Part shown: piece after piece, positions 21,190 through 32,616 of the stretch
Numbering within the stretch: position 1 is the stretch's first letter
Layout of the letters: each line of letters opens with the position of its first letter
Source of the DNA: Acheta domesticus
Taxonomy: Eukaryota; Arthropoda; Insecta; Orthoptera; Gryllidae
Assembly: GCA_031308135.1 (NCBI GenBank)
Contig: JAHLJT010008446.1
Coordinates: 160,313,161-160,377,160, forward strand
DNA: 64,000 bases
Reading direction: 5' to 3'
Program-made: the position numbers and the translations under genes
The notes under the pieces: model-generated
The model's input: only the letters and a program-made list of their open reading frames with translations
Database searches by the model: none
Told to the model about the DNA's origin: nothing

Positions 21190-22850
21190 ATAATTTATAC
21201 ATTTCAATATAATTTATATAGGTTATTTATATAGGTTTCAATATAATTTATTGAAAGAATACTACACAGCATTTTTATAGAGTACTTTTGGATAGATTTA
21301 AATGTGATGACTGAGAATATTATTGAAGATTTTCTGGATTGATTATCCAAAATGATAGGGCTGTCAAAATGTCTCTTTAACAGATAAAGAAAATTGATGT
21401 GAAAATTGTTGCCTTAATCGTTGTGATTTCTCTCTCTCCCTGTCTGTGAGACAGACAAAACGAGCTTTCAAACAAAGAATTCATGTAAATTACATTAAGG
21501 AGACTGGCACAAATTTAAACTCGATTTCTCGACATCGCCTTGATATTTTCAGTATTTTAATTTTTACTACCATGCCATTTTAGATCATTCATCCAGAAAA
21601 TATTCAATATCAATCCAGAAGATATTGTATATAAAAACACAATACCATTTATGTCATGTTAGAATCGAATTTATTCACAAATTTTTATGACAATGTTTTG
21701 TCTAAAATAAGAATACCCTAAAACATACTTATAGTTCGTGATGTATTCCATTCTTTTATTTAACTGTACTCCGGCCTTGATCTGTGTCTTCCTCATTTTA
21801 TCTCTGTTTTTTTTACTTGTATTCATTGCTATCTTTTATTTTTATGTTAATATGCTTCCTCTAAATTCATAATTGCCCCCTTCTTCTTGAACGGAGGATG
21901 TATATCACTCCTCAAATTTCAAACTCTGCTAATTTAAGACAATATTAATTCATGGACAAGATAGTTCAACAAGAGAAAATATGTTTTTGAAAACTGAATT
22001 AAAAATGAAACTTGAGGAAAGCATGAGCCTATATTTTTTTCACAATATTGTTTACTTTTTCTGGTGTGGTTGATTTTAAAGACCTAACATAATAATTTGA
22101 GAGAAATAATTGTTTTGCCTAGTTTAAACGACTTTTCTCATTTCTTTCAAGGAGGGTGCACTTCATTTTGATAAAAGGAAAATTTTCTGCAAGTCTTTAA
22201 GTTATGATGAAAAGTCATGAAAGGACCTACAGTGTACTATGAGACTACTGAGACGCAAGGAAGAAACCATCCCACGAAGTTGCCAGGATGTTCTGCGTGT
22301 GAATCCAAGGCAGAAGGCTCAAGAAAATTTGCGAAGGGCAATGTCAGAGATAATAGAAACTAAATCAAACGTCTTTTGATGTTCTTCGTCGAAAAGAAGA
22401 AAGAAACAATATTGGCAAAGAATGGACGATTGTGTACAGTGGAAAGTGAAGACACTATCCTATTAGGGTTGGTTTCTGTTTTACCTGTGACAGTGGTTTC
22501 TTTATCAGCAGTGATTCAGTGAAATTTTCAAATCAGCGTGTTCAGTCATGATATTGCATTAAAAAGTTGGGAAATAAAACTTTCCCTAGAGTGATTAGTA
22601 ATTTCAACGAATTAATTTATACCTTTGACAAGCTGAAGCATTTACAAGAAACTAGGAGGACTATTCTCCTAGTACATTTAGTACCTGTAAATGCTCGTTT
22701 GGACAGATTAGTAAAATATCAAGATGTTACGTACCAGTAAGTTAAATTTATTATTAAACATATCTATTTATTAATAATTGAAAATATGTACAAAGACAGT
22801 TGGTACAGCGTCCAGATGCTGCTTCTTCATCTCATATTTTTCCTCAGCAA
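21190..22850. other. Unassigned AT-rich DNA; possible 5' part of the Helitron-like copy
   Basis: No recognised protein motif. The right part (about 22440-22600) has weak resemblance to about 15150-15260 (GTTTTACCTGT, then GAAATTTTCAA), so the Helitron-like element could begin here. Confidence 0.35.
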
Positions 22851-22854
22851 TAAG

Positions 22855-23756
22855 CAATAAGCTTATATTATATAAAATTCTCTCCAATATTATTTCAGTA
22901 GTATAGATGCAACCGATCTTCAAAAAAATGAGGTCTCTAAAGAAAGAACTTAACGTAGACGTGACGATTTGCATTTTGACTATCAAAATATGAAGGATTG
23001 GTTGAAAAAAAAGAAAATAAATATCCTTGCCAAATGCATCACGCAACACTCGGCAGCATTATTAAAATATATTTAACCGAGTAAATCCTAAACGAAGCGT
23101 TCTAGGGTCTTAAAATCTAGAAGTTTAAGGCCGAAGGCCACAAAGAAACTTCCTCGCACCGTAATCTACAGAACGAGAGCTTCTAGGATATTCTATTACA
23201 TTTTTATGGTTCGGCGCTTCTAGAAACTACCCCACCTGTTCCGAGACGTGCAGAATCTGCAACTGTTTAAACTAAAGACTTGTTATTCTATGCGATTAGA
23301 TTGCACGGCTGTACATCTCAGTCAGTCGGTAATTAAGTGAAATCATATTCCAAAGAGTAATGAAGTGCTTGCCCGATCCCTTATTTTCACATGGACAACT
23401 TTACGTAGCTTTCTCCAGAGTAAAAAGCTTTTGTAATTTTTTTGTGACGATTAAGGAAAGCTAACTGTCAAGGAAGATTATATAATTACTTCAAATGTTT
23501 TTAAGGAAGGGTTGTAAATTGTTTCAAGAACATGTCCAAATGCTTAATAAACCTTCATTCAAATTTTGTTTCAAACATCAATACCATTGTTCTTTATTTT
23601 TATTTTAAATTCTATAAATACATTGGAAGTTACCTCTTCAAATTTTTTAAAGAAATAAACGCATTTAGTTAACAATTTCCCCGCTTCATATGGAAAAAGA
23701 AAGATAGGGAAAAGAGTGGAATATAACATGCGAGAGTTCTCGCACGGGTACGCTAG
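22855..23756 (+). mobile_element. Helitron-like non-autonomous element, copy 3
   Basis: Ends GCGAGAGTTCTCGC (23730-23743) then ACGGGTACGCTAG with CTAG at 23753-23756, followed by T. This is identical in its last 30 bases to the 16570-16599 terminus. Upstream blocks match copy 1 (TATTATTTCAGTAGTATA near 22889) and copies 1 and 2 (TTCCAAG/TTCAAG and AAACATCAAT regions). The minus-strand 92-codon ORF at 22771-23049 is a chance frame. Confidence 0.68.
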
Positions 23757-24020
23757 TTGATGACATTTAAATTCGAGAATGACTGTGAATAATTCAGAAG
23801 GCTCCCCCGACGCGGGGTTGAATATAGTTAAATTATATTAACAACAGTGTTCATCTAGGAGATCTACTTCAGTACACAAAACGTTATAACAGCCATTTAC
23901 TTAAATGTTTTGTTGTGAAGTTTTAATTATATAGTATTTTAATTGAAAATGTATATACCTATTTTGAAGGTTCAAAAATGTTATAATCACAGAAACTTTA
24001 TTGATATACATTATACTTGC

Positions 24021-24053
24021 CTGAGGATGAGGCCCAAAGTGTTTGAAACGTTG
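24021..24053 (+). ncRNA. Hammerhead-like motif of a PLE terminus (isolated)
   Basis: CTGAGGA (24021-24027) then GGCCC, a short variable stretch, GAAA (24045-24048) and CGTTGC. The order matches the other PLE motifs here, but stem II is weak. A TAAATAAATAA tail follows at about 24071. Probably a remnant of a PLE terminal repeat; no coding sequence is attached. Confidence 0.4.
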
Positions 24054-24479
24054 CACGAGTGAAAAAGGCTAAATAAATAATTTATTAAACATCTTTACTT
24101 ATTTCATTGTTTCAAATATAAAGGAACTAAAAATTAGCACATAAATATTAACCTTCAACTGGCGTCGTGGTGCCATTTTGACCCCACTCGAATTTCAAAG
24201 TTGGATATTCTCCCTATTTATCAAATGAGAATGCTGGTATGCTTTTTACCTTCAAATAACATCCTTATCGTTTCATTTGAGAAGTACTGTTGAATTTCGT
24301 GCAGTTGTTTTGCAGTGGCGTGAGTGAAAATATTTGTTGGGGTCGCAGCGGCACTACCACGCCAGTTACGCAACTATGATATGGCGTCATCATTGAAGAC
24401 TGTATTTTGGGATGACGCGGACCATGTTATCGGTACCTCTAATGGTTAGAAGTGGAGATTTATTTTAATGACACTGAAG

Positions 24480-24775
24480 ACATGCAAACCGGGAATGACT
24501 GTGAAGGGAGGAATTCTTGAAGATGCTGGCACGTCATCCTGCCGAACCTCATATGAACGTCAGACTCTTGAATGTGCAACTACCTAGAGAACTTTGTGGA
24601 ACCATCTCAAGAATATTGAAGAAATCTATTCCTGGTGTTAAAAGTAATCCACAAGAAATCAGGAAAACCAAGCGGTACGAAATATAAGGCAGAAAAAAGT
24701 GACCGAAAAAGAAAATTGTTATACATGTTGCCGCTCAATGTGTCACGAATGTCAGGCAAACATTTGAAAGGAATC
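24480..24775 (+). pseudogene. Possible piggyBac transposase C-terminal relic
   Basis: A short plus-strand stretch ends with a cysteine-rich tail reading ENCYTCCRSMCHECQANI (about 24710-24764), with Cys/His spacing like the C-terminal finger of piggyBac transposases. The upstream basic region is frameshifted. It lies just inside the left end of a TTAA element. No DDD catalytic motif is visible, so the call is tentative. Confidence 0.35.
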
Positions 24776-24927
24776 ACTATAAGTCTATTTTTGCAATAAT
24801 GTTGATATTTTATTGTTAATATGTGTATCAGAAATTGACAATACGAAATCAATAAGGCATTAAAAATTTACAGGGAAAATATGGTTTTATCAAAACTTTA
24901 GACTGTTTGTTGGAATACAATATTAAT

Positions 24928-25640
24928 ACTAAAATAAAAGTTCCAAGAAGTTTATAAACAGTCAAAACAATACAATTTAATCATAAAATCACATAATTAC
25001 ACAGATGAGTAATATACAGTTTAGGCAACGTTTGGGTAGGCAGTTTTCCTCCATCATCAGGCCTTACAATGAATAGGAACTACATAATGAACCATATGAA
25101 TAAACAACATAGGCCTTGGCTGAATAAAACTGATGTTGCTTGTTGACACGATGTATGGTTGACACGATGTTGTACGATGTATGTGATATATTAGTAATAA
25201 TCATATTGAGTTTAACTCTAAAAGAGAAGAATAAAAAGGCTCAAAATTAAAATGTGAGTCTTAAATATAAAAATATAGTTTTTGAAATAGAGTAATGTTA
25301 AAAGCTGAATTAAAATGTATTAAATCCTAAAACAAAGGGCAAGTGCACAGCAAAGAAGATCCATACTCACAATTGAGATATCACATATTGCGACGAGCTG
25401 AATTTAACACCTTCTGGTAACGGGAGCTCTTACTCCGAAGAGCGTAGTGGCATGACTGTTGAGGTGAGCTGTGAGTGTTGGGAGGGGCGGTGGTGGAAGA
25501 AAGGGGTGGGGGGAGGGGAGGATGAAAGGGGGGGTATCAGAAGTTCCGGAAGAACGACTACGTAAGAAATACTGACAAGGAGGGTTCTTTCGATCGATAG
25601 CGGGTAGTTGGACTTGTATGGCGGAATCATCACTGGTGAT
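24928..25640. repeat. Left inverted repeat of PLE 2
   Basis: Pairs with 30505-31209. Arms are diverged but alignable by eye throughout, including a Pro/Ser-rich coding tail (CCTCCCC-rich strand) and the hammerhead-like motif. It is the 3' end of the element in coding orientation. Confidence 0.85.
25031..25060 (-). ncRNA. Hammerhead-like motif, left arm of PLE 2
   Basis: On the minus strand: CTGATGA, TGGAGG, a loop, TACCC, then AAACGTTGCC. The GAAA box reads CAAA here, so the core is altered in both arms of this element and activity is doubtful. Confidence 0.4.
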
Positions 25641-26054
25641 ATAAGGTGGCTCGTTGGGATTCTCCTGAGGGACATAACCTCGATCATGAACACTATCAAG
25701 ACTAAGAAATTCAGAACGTCTATTCTGTATATCTTTAAATTTAATCAAAATCGAACCGTAACTTTTAGGGAACATGTCCATGTTGGAGTTCATGCAAGCA
25801 ATGGTTTTTGTAAACAGAGATTCAAGAACCATTCTGGAGTTCCAGTTGTGTTCTATGGCTAAAATGATAGGGTTATTGAAATCAATGAGATGATCATGAT
25901 TGACTCGATGAGCCGTAAGTGAGTTCTGTTTTTCAAAGGAAGTTTGATGTCGTTCTTGTGTTGATTGATCCGATCACTTAGTTTTCTCCGAGTTTGTCTT
26001 ACATAGGCAAGATAGCATTGAGAACATTTTAAAGAATACACAGTGTTGAGAAAT
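25404..26054 (-). pseudogene. PLE 2 GIY-YIG endonuclease and C-terminal tail
   Basis: The minus frame reads TVYSLKCSQCYLAYVRQTRRKLSDRINQHKND (about 25950-26045). This is a GIY-YIG nuclease in which YIG has become YVRQ-type (the Gly is lost) and the preceding Cys pair is kept. It continues with the THLRLIES/AHRVNHDH region and a Pro-rich tail of about 140 codons ending at 25404. The tail lies in the left inverted repeat and is repeated at the other end of the element. A frameshift falls near 25860. Confidence 0.75.
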
Positions 26055-28372
26055 TTCAATTTTGATGTGGGATATAGTAAAAAATGCGACCAAACCAACT
26101 AGAAACCTTGTAGAGAATGTTGTTTTAAAAGATAACGATAGAGATGTGAACAATCCGGCAACAGTGGCTAGTCTCTTTAACCAATACTTTTCGAGAATTG
26201 CTGTCGATCTCACTAAGGGTTTTCAGCCACAAAATTCAACATCTGACGTTTCCCTAAAAATCTTAGACACTATGTTCGTTTCCGAAACCTCTTCCTATGA
26301 AATTCTCAAAATAATCGGTAAATTAAAAAATAAATATTCGGCCGGTTTTGATGAATTTCCGGATTGCTTGTTAAAGACATGCGCGCCAGCCATTATACAC
26401 CCGTTAACTCACATAGTTAATGCATCCTTATGCACCGGAATTTTTCCAGATATTTTTAAAACAGCTAAGATTAAGTCGCTCTTCCAAAAAGGCAACAAAA
26501 ATGAAATTCAAAATTATCGGCCAATTTCTCTTTTGTCAGTTTTTTCAAAAATATTAGATAGACATTTTTATGTGCGAATGGAAACCTTTCTCAATAAACA
26601 CGACGCATTTTCAAATTGCCAACATGGATTACGGAAATCAGAATCTACGGAAATAGCCATTTTTTCTTTTCTTAAGGATGTTGCCTCATCATTGGATCAA
26701 AACGAAGCAACTATTGGAATATTTTTAGATCTTTCAAAAGCTTTTGACGTCATTGATCATAACATTTTACTTTCAAAATTACCTTCGTATGGAATCCGTG
26801 GTATTGCTCTAGATTGGCTATGTTCGTCCCTTAAACAACGATCTCAGAGAGTAGAAATACCTTACTGGAATGATGGAACTTTATGTACACACCTTTCCGG
26901 TTCTTTGCCAATTGCACGTGGAGTCCCGCAAGGATCGATTTTAGGCCCTATTCTCTTCCAATTATACGTAAATGACATGCCCTTAGTGATTCGAAACGGA
27001 AGAACAGTTCTCTTTGCGGATGATACAAATATTCTTTGCAACAAAGAAACCGTAAATAGTACAATATCAGACGTTTCAAATTGGTTCCGTAATAACAAAT
27101 TAAATGTAAATGAAAATAAAACTGTTTCAATGCAGTTTTCCATATCAAATAAAAAATTCTGTACTCCATTGAAAATGAACGGTGTGCCATTGACTGATGT
27201 TAATGTAACAAAATTTTTAGGTCTATCAATTCAGTCAAACCTCAAATGGAATGCCCACTTAAATGAATTGAACACAAAATTAAGTTCATTATGCTACGCG
27301 TTCAGAATTCTTTCAAATTCCGTCAGTCTTCATACATCTCGTTGTGTATATTTTGCCAATGTTCACTCCCACCTGAGATATGGCAGAATATTTTGGGGAA
27401 ACACATCTTATAGCTCCCAGACTTTCTGATTACAAAAAAAGAATTGTACGAATAATAAGCAAATCCAACCCACGTGATTCTTGTAAGTCACTCTTTACTA
27501 ATCTAGGAATTTTACCATTACCTTGTCTCCTGATTTACGAATCAGTAGTTTTTGTCAAAAATGACTTACTTACGGGCGGGAATATATTTTCAGCAAACGC
27601 CGATGTCTATAAGTATAACACACGACGTAGTAATCATATTCACCAGGTGGCAGTATCAACAGCTCACTACAAAAATTCACATACAATTCATGTACATTAC
27701 TCTACAACACTTTACCAGAAGACATTAAACGATTAAATTCGATAGAAAAGTTTAAGTCCCAAGTAAAATCTTTTCTGGTGCATAACTGTTTCTATAGAAT
27801 TCGAGACTATACCGAGCATCAAAAAGTAAAGTAGCATTAATTTTAACAATGATAGTTAAAGTAATTATTTATCATTTGGACTGCATAATTCTAAAGAACC
27901 TGTAACAAGTATTGTACCACAGTTTCTGGGTTGATGGCCCCCATCTCGATCAGGTTTTTCGTCCAGTTTCCCTGATCCTTGAGCAAATGCTGAAATGGTC
28001 CCTTGTTTTGCTTCTGGACATAAATGTAACTTCACTATTTGTGCACGTCTTCTGAATTTCAGTGGGAAATATAGTTATTCAAATTATCGTTTCTCATATT
28101 ATCGCGGCAAAAAGTATTATTCTTTCATGAAGAACATGAGGATTCAGGGCAGGAATTTATAGCTAATTTACCTTTGAAAATATTTTATTATATAGGAGCG
28201 AATTTTTTGTCAACAAAACTTGAAAAAACCTCTCTTTTCTGTATTCAAATAGAATATGGCTTAGGATAGAGACCACAGAATTATGAAAGCGTGCAGAAAA
28301 TTCACTTCTCCCCATAGCTCGTCACACGCAGTTTTTAACTGTTTTTGACGTAAATAAATAAATAAATAAAAA
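26055..28372 (+). mobile_element. Non-LTR retrotransposon copy 1, 5'-truncated
   Basis: A plus-strand element with RT, a C-terminal region, a 3' UTR and a (TAAA)n tail (about 28353-28372). It starts abruptly inside the RT N-terminal region, so it is 5'-truncated as expected of target-primed integration. It lies inside minus-strand PLE 2. A second copy of its 3' half is at 55400-56416 in opposite orientation. A target duplication is not clear to the eye. Confidence 0.82.
26062..27790 (+). pseudogene. Reverse transcriptase of non-LTR copy 1 (near-intact RT, frameshifted end)
   Basis: An open frame of 455 codons (26062-27429) with the RT motifs NYRPISLLSVFSKILDR, GIFLDLSKAFDVIDHNIL (motif A), ARGVPQGSILGPILF (motif B) and FADDTNILC (motif C, FADD at residues 318-321), followed by NKLNVNENKT and KFLGL. 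The frame shifts near 27425 and continues to about 27790 with DYKKRIVRII and FKSQVKSFL-type C-terminal sequence. The first Met is only the first in the truncated copy, not a native start. The arrangement suits the Jockey/CR1 side of non-LTR elements; the clade is uncertain. All catalytic motifs survive, so this copy is younger than most relics here. Confidence 0.85.
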
Positions 28373-28399
28373 GTTCATTAGATATTGGATCTTTTAAAT

Positions 28400-30450
28400 G
28401 ACGAACTATGTTAGATTTATTGCAAATGGAATTGACTAAAATAATGTTTGGGAAATTAGTATGGAGTTGTCGTTTAATTTTATTATTAATACTATGGACC
28501 ATTGAAAAATATGAATAATGAAAAATTAATAGTATCAGAGCTAGTGGGAAGGGCTTGTGTTTCGTCTACTTTAACCTTATCATGAACAAAAGACCTATGT
28601 GCTATATGTTTCAGTTTTGACAAACAAATTTAGAAATAAAAAATGGGATATTCATTCCTAATCAGTAATAAAAATATCTTATGAAGGACAGCCGGATAAA
28701 AATTGAATCAGACAAATCAAAAGCTCTTTGAATATAGTTCTTAACCAGGACAACCTTCATAGAAGTAGGATGATTAGATTGAAAGTTGAGCATGACGCCA
28801 GCATATGTGGGTTTGGTGTACCACTTAGTAAGGCAGAAATTGAGAAATCTAAATATGGTAAAATCAAGAAAATTAATAGTGCATTCCTCTTCTTTTTTAA
28901 GAGTAAATTCTAAATTTGAATGATATGAGTTGAAATTATCAAGAACTTTGTGAAATTGGTCTTGTTGAAACACGATTAAAGTACCATCAACGTAATGGGT
29001 GTAAAATTTTAAATTTAAAGTAGAGAGCACTTCTGTTTCTAGTTTTCTCATAGAAATTTCACATAAGATACTGCTTAGAACACCCCCAATTGGACAACCA
29101 TCTTTTTGAAAATATACTTTCTGATTAAATATAAATGTTATAATACATATAATTAATCTAATTGCTAATATAATTTCAGTTTTGGGTATATTAGAGTTCT
29201 TCTATTGAACTTGGGAAGTCAAAAGCTCATCTAAACTTGAGAATATTATTTGATGTGGCATAGATGGGTACATTTTAACAATGTCTAAAGAGATAAATCT
29301 ATCTTGAGGGGTAAGTTGAAGAAGTTTTAAGCGTTTGACATCACTACTGTTTTTGGCGATATATTGATAATCATGCTGTATAAAGGTTTTAAGAACATCA
29401 TTCAAAAACTTAGAAAATTTATAATCAGGCGAGGACAAACTGGAAACGACCAGTCTAAAAGGAATTCCCTCCTTGTGGACCTTGGCGAACCCATACGCTC
29501 TGGAAATCCCCGGCACAGTTAGATACAAAGAACGATATGTAGATAAAGAAATATATTTTTATCAAGCCATCTCTTCAAGAGGGATTGAATTTTTGATAGA
29601 TAAATTCTTGAGGGATCTCTAAGTATTTGTTTAAAGTTATTGCTGGATTTTAAGTTATCTTCAACATTGGTGAAATAAGAGGAATTTTCTATAATAGCGA
29701 CTGCACCACCTTTATCCGTTGAAATGACAACTAAATCCGGTTGATTTTTGAAAAAAATGTTTAGTTTGTAGGAAATTACGATGTATTAAATTTTGTTGTT
29801 GATTTAAATTGACGGGATTATTAACATAACTGAAGATGGAATTAACGAGGATATTCCTCACGTCTTCCCTTTTACTTTGTGTAACTCTTTGTATGTTAGT
29901 TTCTATGGATTTGATCAGTTGAAAGGTGACACGTTTTTTATCTTTGTTTGTAAAGGGAAATGAAAATTGTTGACCTAACATCAAGGTTTTTTGAACAGCC
30001 GACACAATTTCTATAGAAGTTAAATTATACAACCTGGGGCCGAAGGTCTCTTCGGTTTTGTTGATTTTGAAAGTGTTTCAGATTTACCAGCTTCTCTAAA
30101 AGTAAGTTATTAAACTTAAGTCTTTTCGACTCTCATATTCAAATATTTTTCTTAGTTTTGACAATTGCGTTTCATAAAGAAGTTTAATGTATCAGAAGGT
30201 AAAAACATTTTAAGAGCCATTTCGGTCTTGTTTAAAGATATTTGTAGTTTCTTGAGTATGAAATATTTAAAATGGTTAAATATGAATGTATGAAATGGTT
30301 AAATTCAATAAATGTCGGTTAAACTTGGCTATGTGTTTATCAAACTGTTTTTTATACTTAGGAGACATAAAATTCAAAATTCTTGAACAGTCTCTAATAA
30401 ATTTGGGCATTAAGCCATTGCGTTTGTACATCGATAGAAAATTTATATGA
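28400..30450 (-). pseudogene. PLE 2 N-terminal region and reverse transcriptase
   Basis: Minus-strand pieces in order: VVISTDKGGAVAIIEN (about 29680-29730), equivalent to the PLE ADKGNA block; YGFAKVHKEGIPFRLVVSSLSSP (about 29420-29490); FISLDIVKMYPSMP (about 29255-29300, RT motif A); a DGCPIGGVLSSILCE region (about 29050-29105, normally MGSPLSP); and YTHYVDGTLIVF (about 28960-28995), where the YVDD box has become YVDG. NFLDFTI and WYTKPTYAGVMLNFQSNHP follow. Stops, frameshifts and the YVDG change show it is dead. Confidence 0.8.
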
Positions 30451-30504
30451 ATCTGGATCCTCTTATACTGGACACTTACCTTGATCCAAGTGTTGATGTG
30501 TTGC

Positions 30505-31209
30505 ACCTAATAACACCAGTGATGATTCCGCCTTGCAAGTCCAACTACCCACTATCGATCGAAAGAACCCTCCTTGTCAGTATTGCTTACGTAGTCGTTC
30601 TTCCGGCACTACTGATACCCCCCCTTTCATCCTCCCCTCCCCCCCACCCCTTCCTTCCACCACCGCCCCTCCCAACACTCACAGCTCACCACAACAGTCA
30701 TGCCACTACGCTCTTCGGAATAAGAGCTCCCGTTACCAGAAGGTGTTAAATTCAGCTCGTCGCAATATGTGATATCTCAATTGTGAGTATGGATCTTCTT
30801 TGCTGTGCACTTGCCCTTTGTTTTAGGATTTAATACATTTTAATTCAGCTTTTAACATTACTCTATTTCAAAAACTATATTTTCATATTTATGATGCACA
30901 TTTTAATTTGAGTCTTTTTATTCTTCTCTTTTAGAGTTAACCTCAAAATGGTTGTTACTAATATATCACACTCAGAACCATACATCGTGTCAACAAGCAA
31001 CATCAGTTTTATTCAGCCAAGGCCTATGTTGTTTATTCATATGGTTCATTATGTAATTCTTATTCATTGTAAGGCCTGATGATGGAGGAAAATTGTCTTC
31101 CCAAACGTTGCCAAAATTGTATAATACTCATCTGTGTAATTATGTGATTTTATGATTAAATTGTATTGTTTTGACTGTGTATAAACTTCTTAGAACTTTT
31201 ATTTTAATA
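30505..31209. repeat. Right inverted repeat of PLE 2
   Basis: Reverse-complement partner of 24928-25640. On the plus strand it repeats the Pro-rich C-terminal coding tail and its downstream UTR, so it is an extra 3'-end copy placed at the 5' side of the element. Confidence 0.85.
31076..31107 (+). ncRNA. Hammerhead-like motif, right arm of PLE 2
   Basis: CTGATGA (31076-31082), TGGAGG, loop, CTTCC, CAAAC. Same altered core (CAAA for GAAA) as the left arm. Confidence 0.4.
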
Positions 31210-31599
31210 AAAATATGGTTTTATTTATGAGTATTTATTAGTAATGTCACAAAAAAGCTAATTATTATTCTTTTCAGTAAAAAATATATTAAATATGAAT
31301 TATTTTATCTAAATTATTATGAAAATTCTCTAAACATGTGACTAAAGAGAAATAGTTCAAATTGCATTATAAATTTCATAAAGAAATAAAAAAAGGCGTA
31401 GGGTCAAAATAGCACCACGACGCCGGTTATGTGACAAAAACTCACCACGGCAGTTGAGGGTTAACAAATAGACCGTCTTTTGGCATTAAATCATATTTAT
31501 TGTTTCTTTTTTGCACATAACATTCGTGTCGTCACGAAACAGAAAGGTTCTTCAATTGCTAATGGACGAGGGAATATTATTTTGCCTTTTAAATTAGTG

Positions 31600-31935
31600 G
31601 AGCTATATCAGCACATACTTTCTAACACATATTATTTCTCACTGCTCCGCTATGTTATTCTACTACTAAATCTGCGAATGTGTTTTCAGCCAACAAAACA
31701 TATTTTCCCCATCGTGACTGGCACTCAGGTCCTTCGAGTTAACTCACCATTATCCATACCACTACACTTTACATCACCCGTGATGTTTCACTTCCGGTTG
31801 ACGCCTCAAAATCTAATTGTTCCAATCCAAAATGCAGTTTTTGTAATTTCAAAATACGGAGAGTTTAGCGAAAGTGGCACTACCATAATATTCTTTTTAT
31901 CGCCCATTGTTACATACGAAGAGAAAATTAAATGA
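31600..31935 (+). repeat. Family A repeat fragment
   Basis: Diverged piece of the interspersed repeat abundant further right. Shared landmarks are GCACATACTTTCT (31611), a TGTTTTCAGCCAACAAAAC stretch and TTTTGTAATTTCAAAA. Confidence 0.5.
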
Positions 31936-32397
31936 AAAAAATTGGTTTGATTTTTGAGGGTTTTTTTTTCTTTTTGCAACTGAGTTAAACCGTACATTGA
32001 TTTGCCCCTGCAACTATAATTGGAATTACTGCTTGTTCCAACACCGGATTCTAATATATTGCTTATAAGTGGCGCGAAGGGACGCTTTCTGAATATTATG
32101 CAACATTTACTTTGACCGCAATAGTGCAACTGTTGCCAATATGGCGGATGTTTGTTAACAGTTCGGTGTGTGTGTGTGTTCATTGTACATGACGATTTCT
32201 TAAAGATTTTCTTTAGAAACCTGATATCCAATAGTGCTGTTTGTTGATCACCGCGACACCTTAATGACAATGATATGTCAAAAATCAGAAATCTTATTGA
32301 GTGACAATAGTATCAGCTGAAAATGAGAATCCCATCTTTACATACTCAGTGACATATTGTAGTGGCACCTAATTAATTACAACTGCAAATACAAGAA

Positions 32398-32616
32398 TAT
32401 TTTCACGAAGCACGACAAAGGAACCGGTGGCGTCGCCAGGATTCTGTCCGAACACCCGCTGGCCATCCACCATTAGACACGCGCAGATGTCCGAGACGCT
32501 AGGGGCTATTTTCACGAAGCACGACAAAGGAACCGGTGGCGTCGCCAGGATTCTGTCCGAACACCCGCTGGCCATCCCCCATTAGACACGCGCAGATGTC
32601 CGAGACGCTAGGGGCT
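32398..32616 (+). repeat. 109-bp tandem duplication
   Basis: Two copies (32398-32507 and 32508-32616), each running from ATTTTCACGAAGC to GACGCTAGGGGCT. One mismatch was seen (CCACC versus CCCCC). The near identity shows a recent duplication. It sits at the edge of a GC-rich block. Confidence 0.95.

Larger units (their letters stand above)
24891..31209 (-). mobile_element. Penelope-like retroelement 2 (decayed, with nested non-LTR element)
   Basis: Flanked by a perfect 15-bp direct repeat, AAAATATGGTTTTAT (24876-24890 and 31210-31224). Long inverted repeats lie at 24928-25640 and 30505-31209, and a 37-bp unique tail (24891-24927) sits beside the left duplication. Coding sequence runs on the minus strand: N-terminal part near 30030-29700, RT near 29530-28660, GIY-YIG near 26050-25930. 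A plus-strand non-LTR element (about 26055-28372) interrupts it between RT and endonuclease. Confidence 0.85.
24152..31460 (+). mobile_element. TTAA-flanked (piggyBac-like) element 3, host of the second nest
   Basis: TTAA at 24148-24151 and 31461-31464. The ends are inverted: left CCTTCAACTGGCGTCGTGGTG; right, reverse-complemented, begins CCCTCAACTGCCGTGGTG. Further in, both ends carry GGCGTCGTGGTGC.ATTTTGACCC. These are typical piggyBac-type terminal features. Its own sequence is about 24152-24890 and 31225-31460; the rest is the nested PLE 2. Target duplication, terminal inverted repeats and subterminal repeats agree. Confidence 0.78.

Noticed and set aside
22771..23049. 92-codon minus ORF as a gene
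   Set aside because: It lies inside the Helitron-like repeat and has no motif; its counterpart in the other copy (14480-14800) is not open.
25404..30772. Pro-rich ORFs at both ends as separate genes
   Set aside because: Both are the same C-terminal tail of PLE 2 placed in its inverted terminal repeats.
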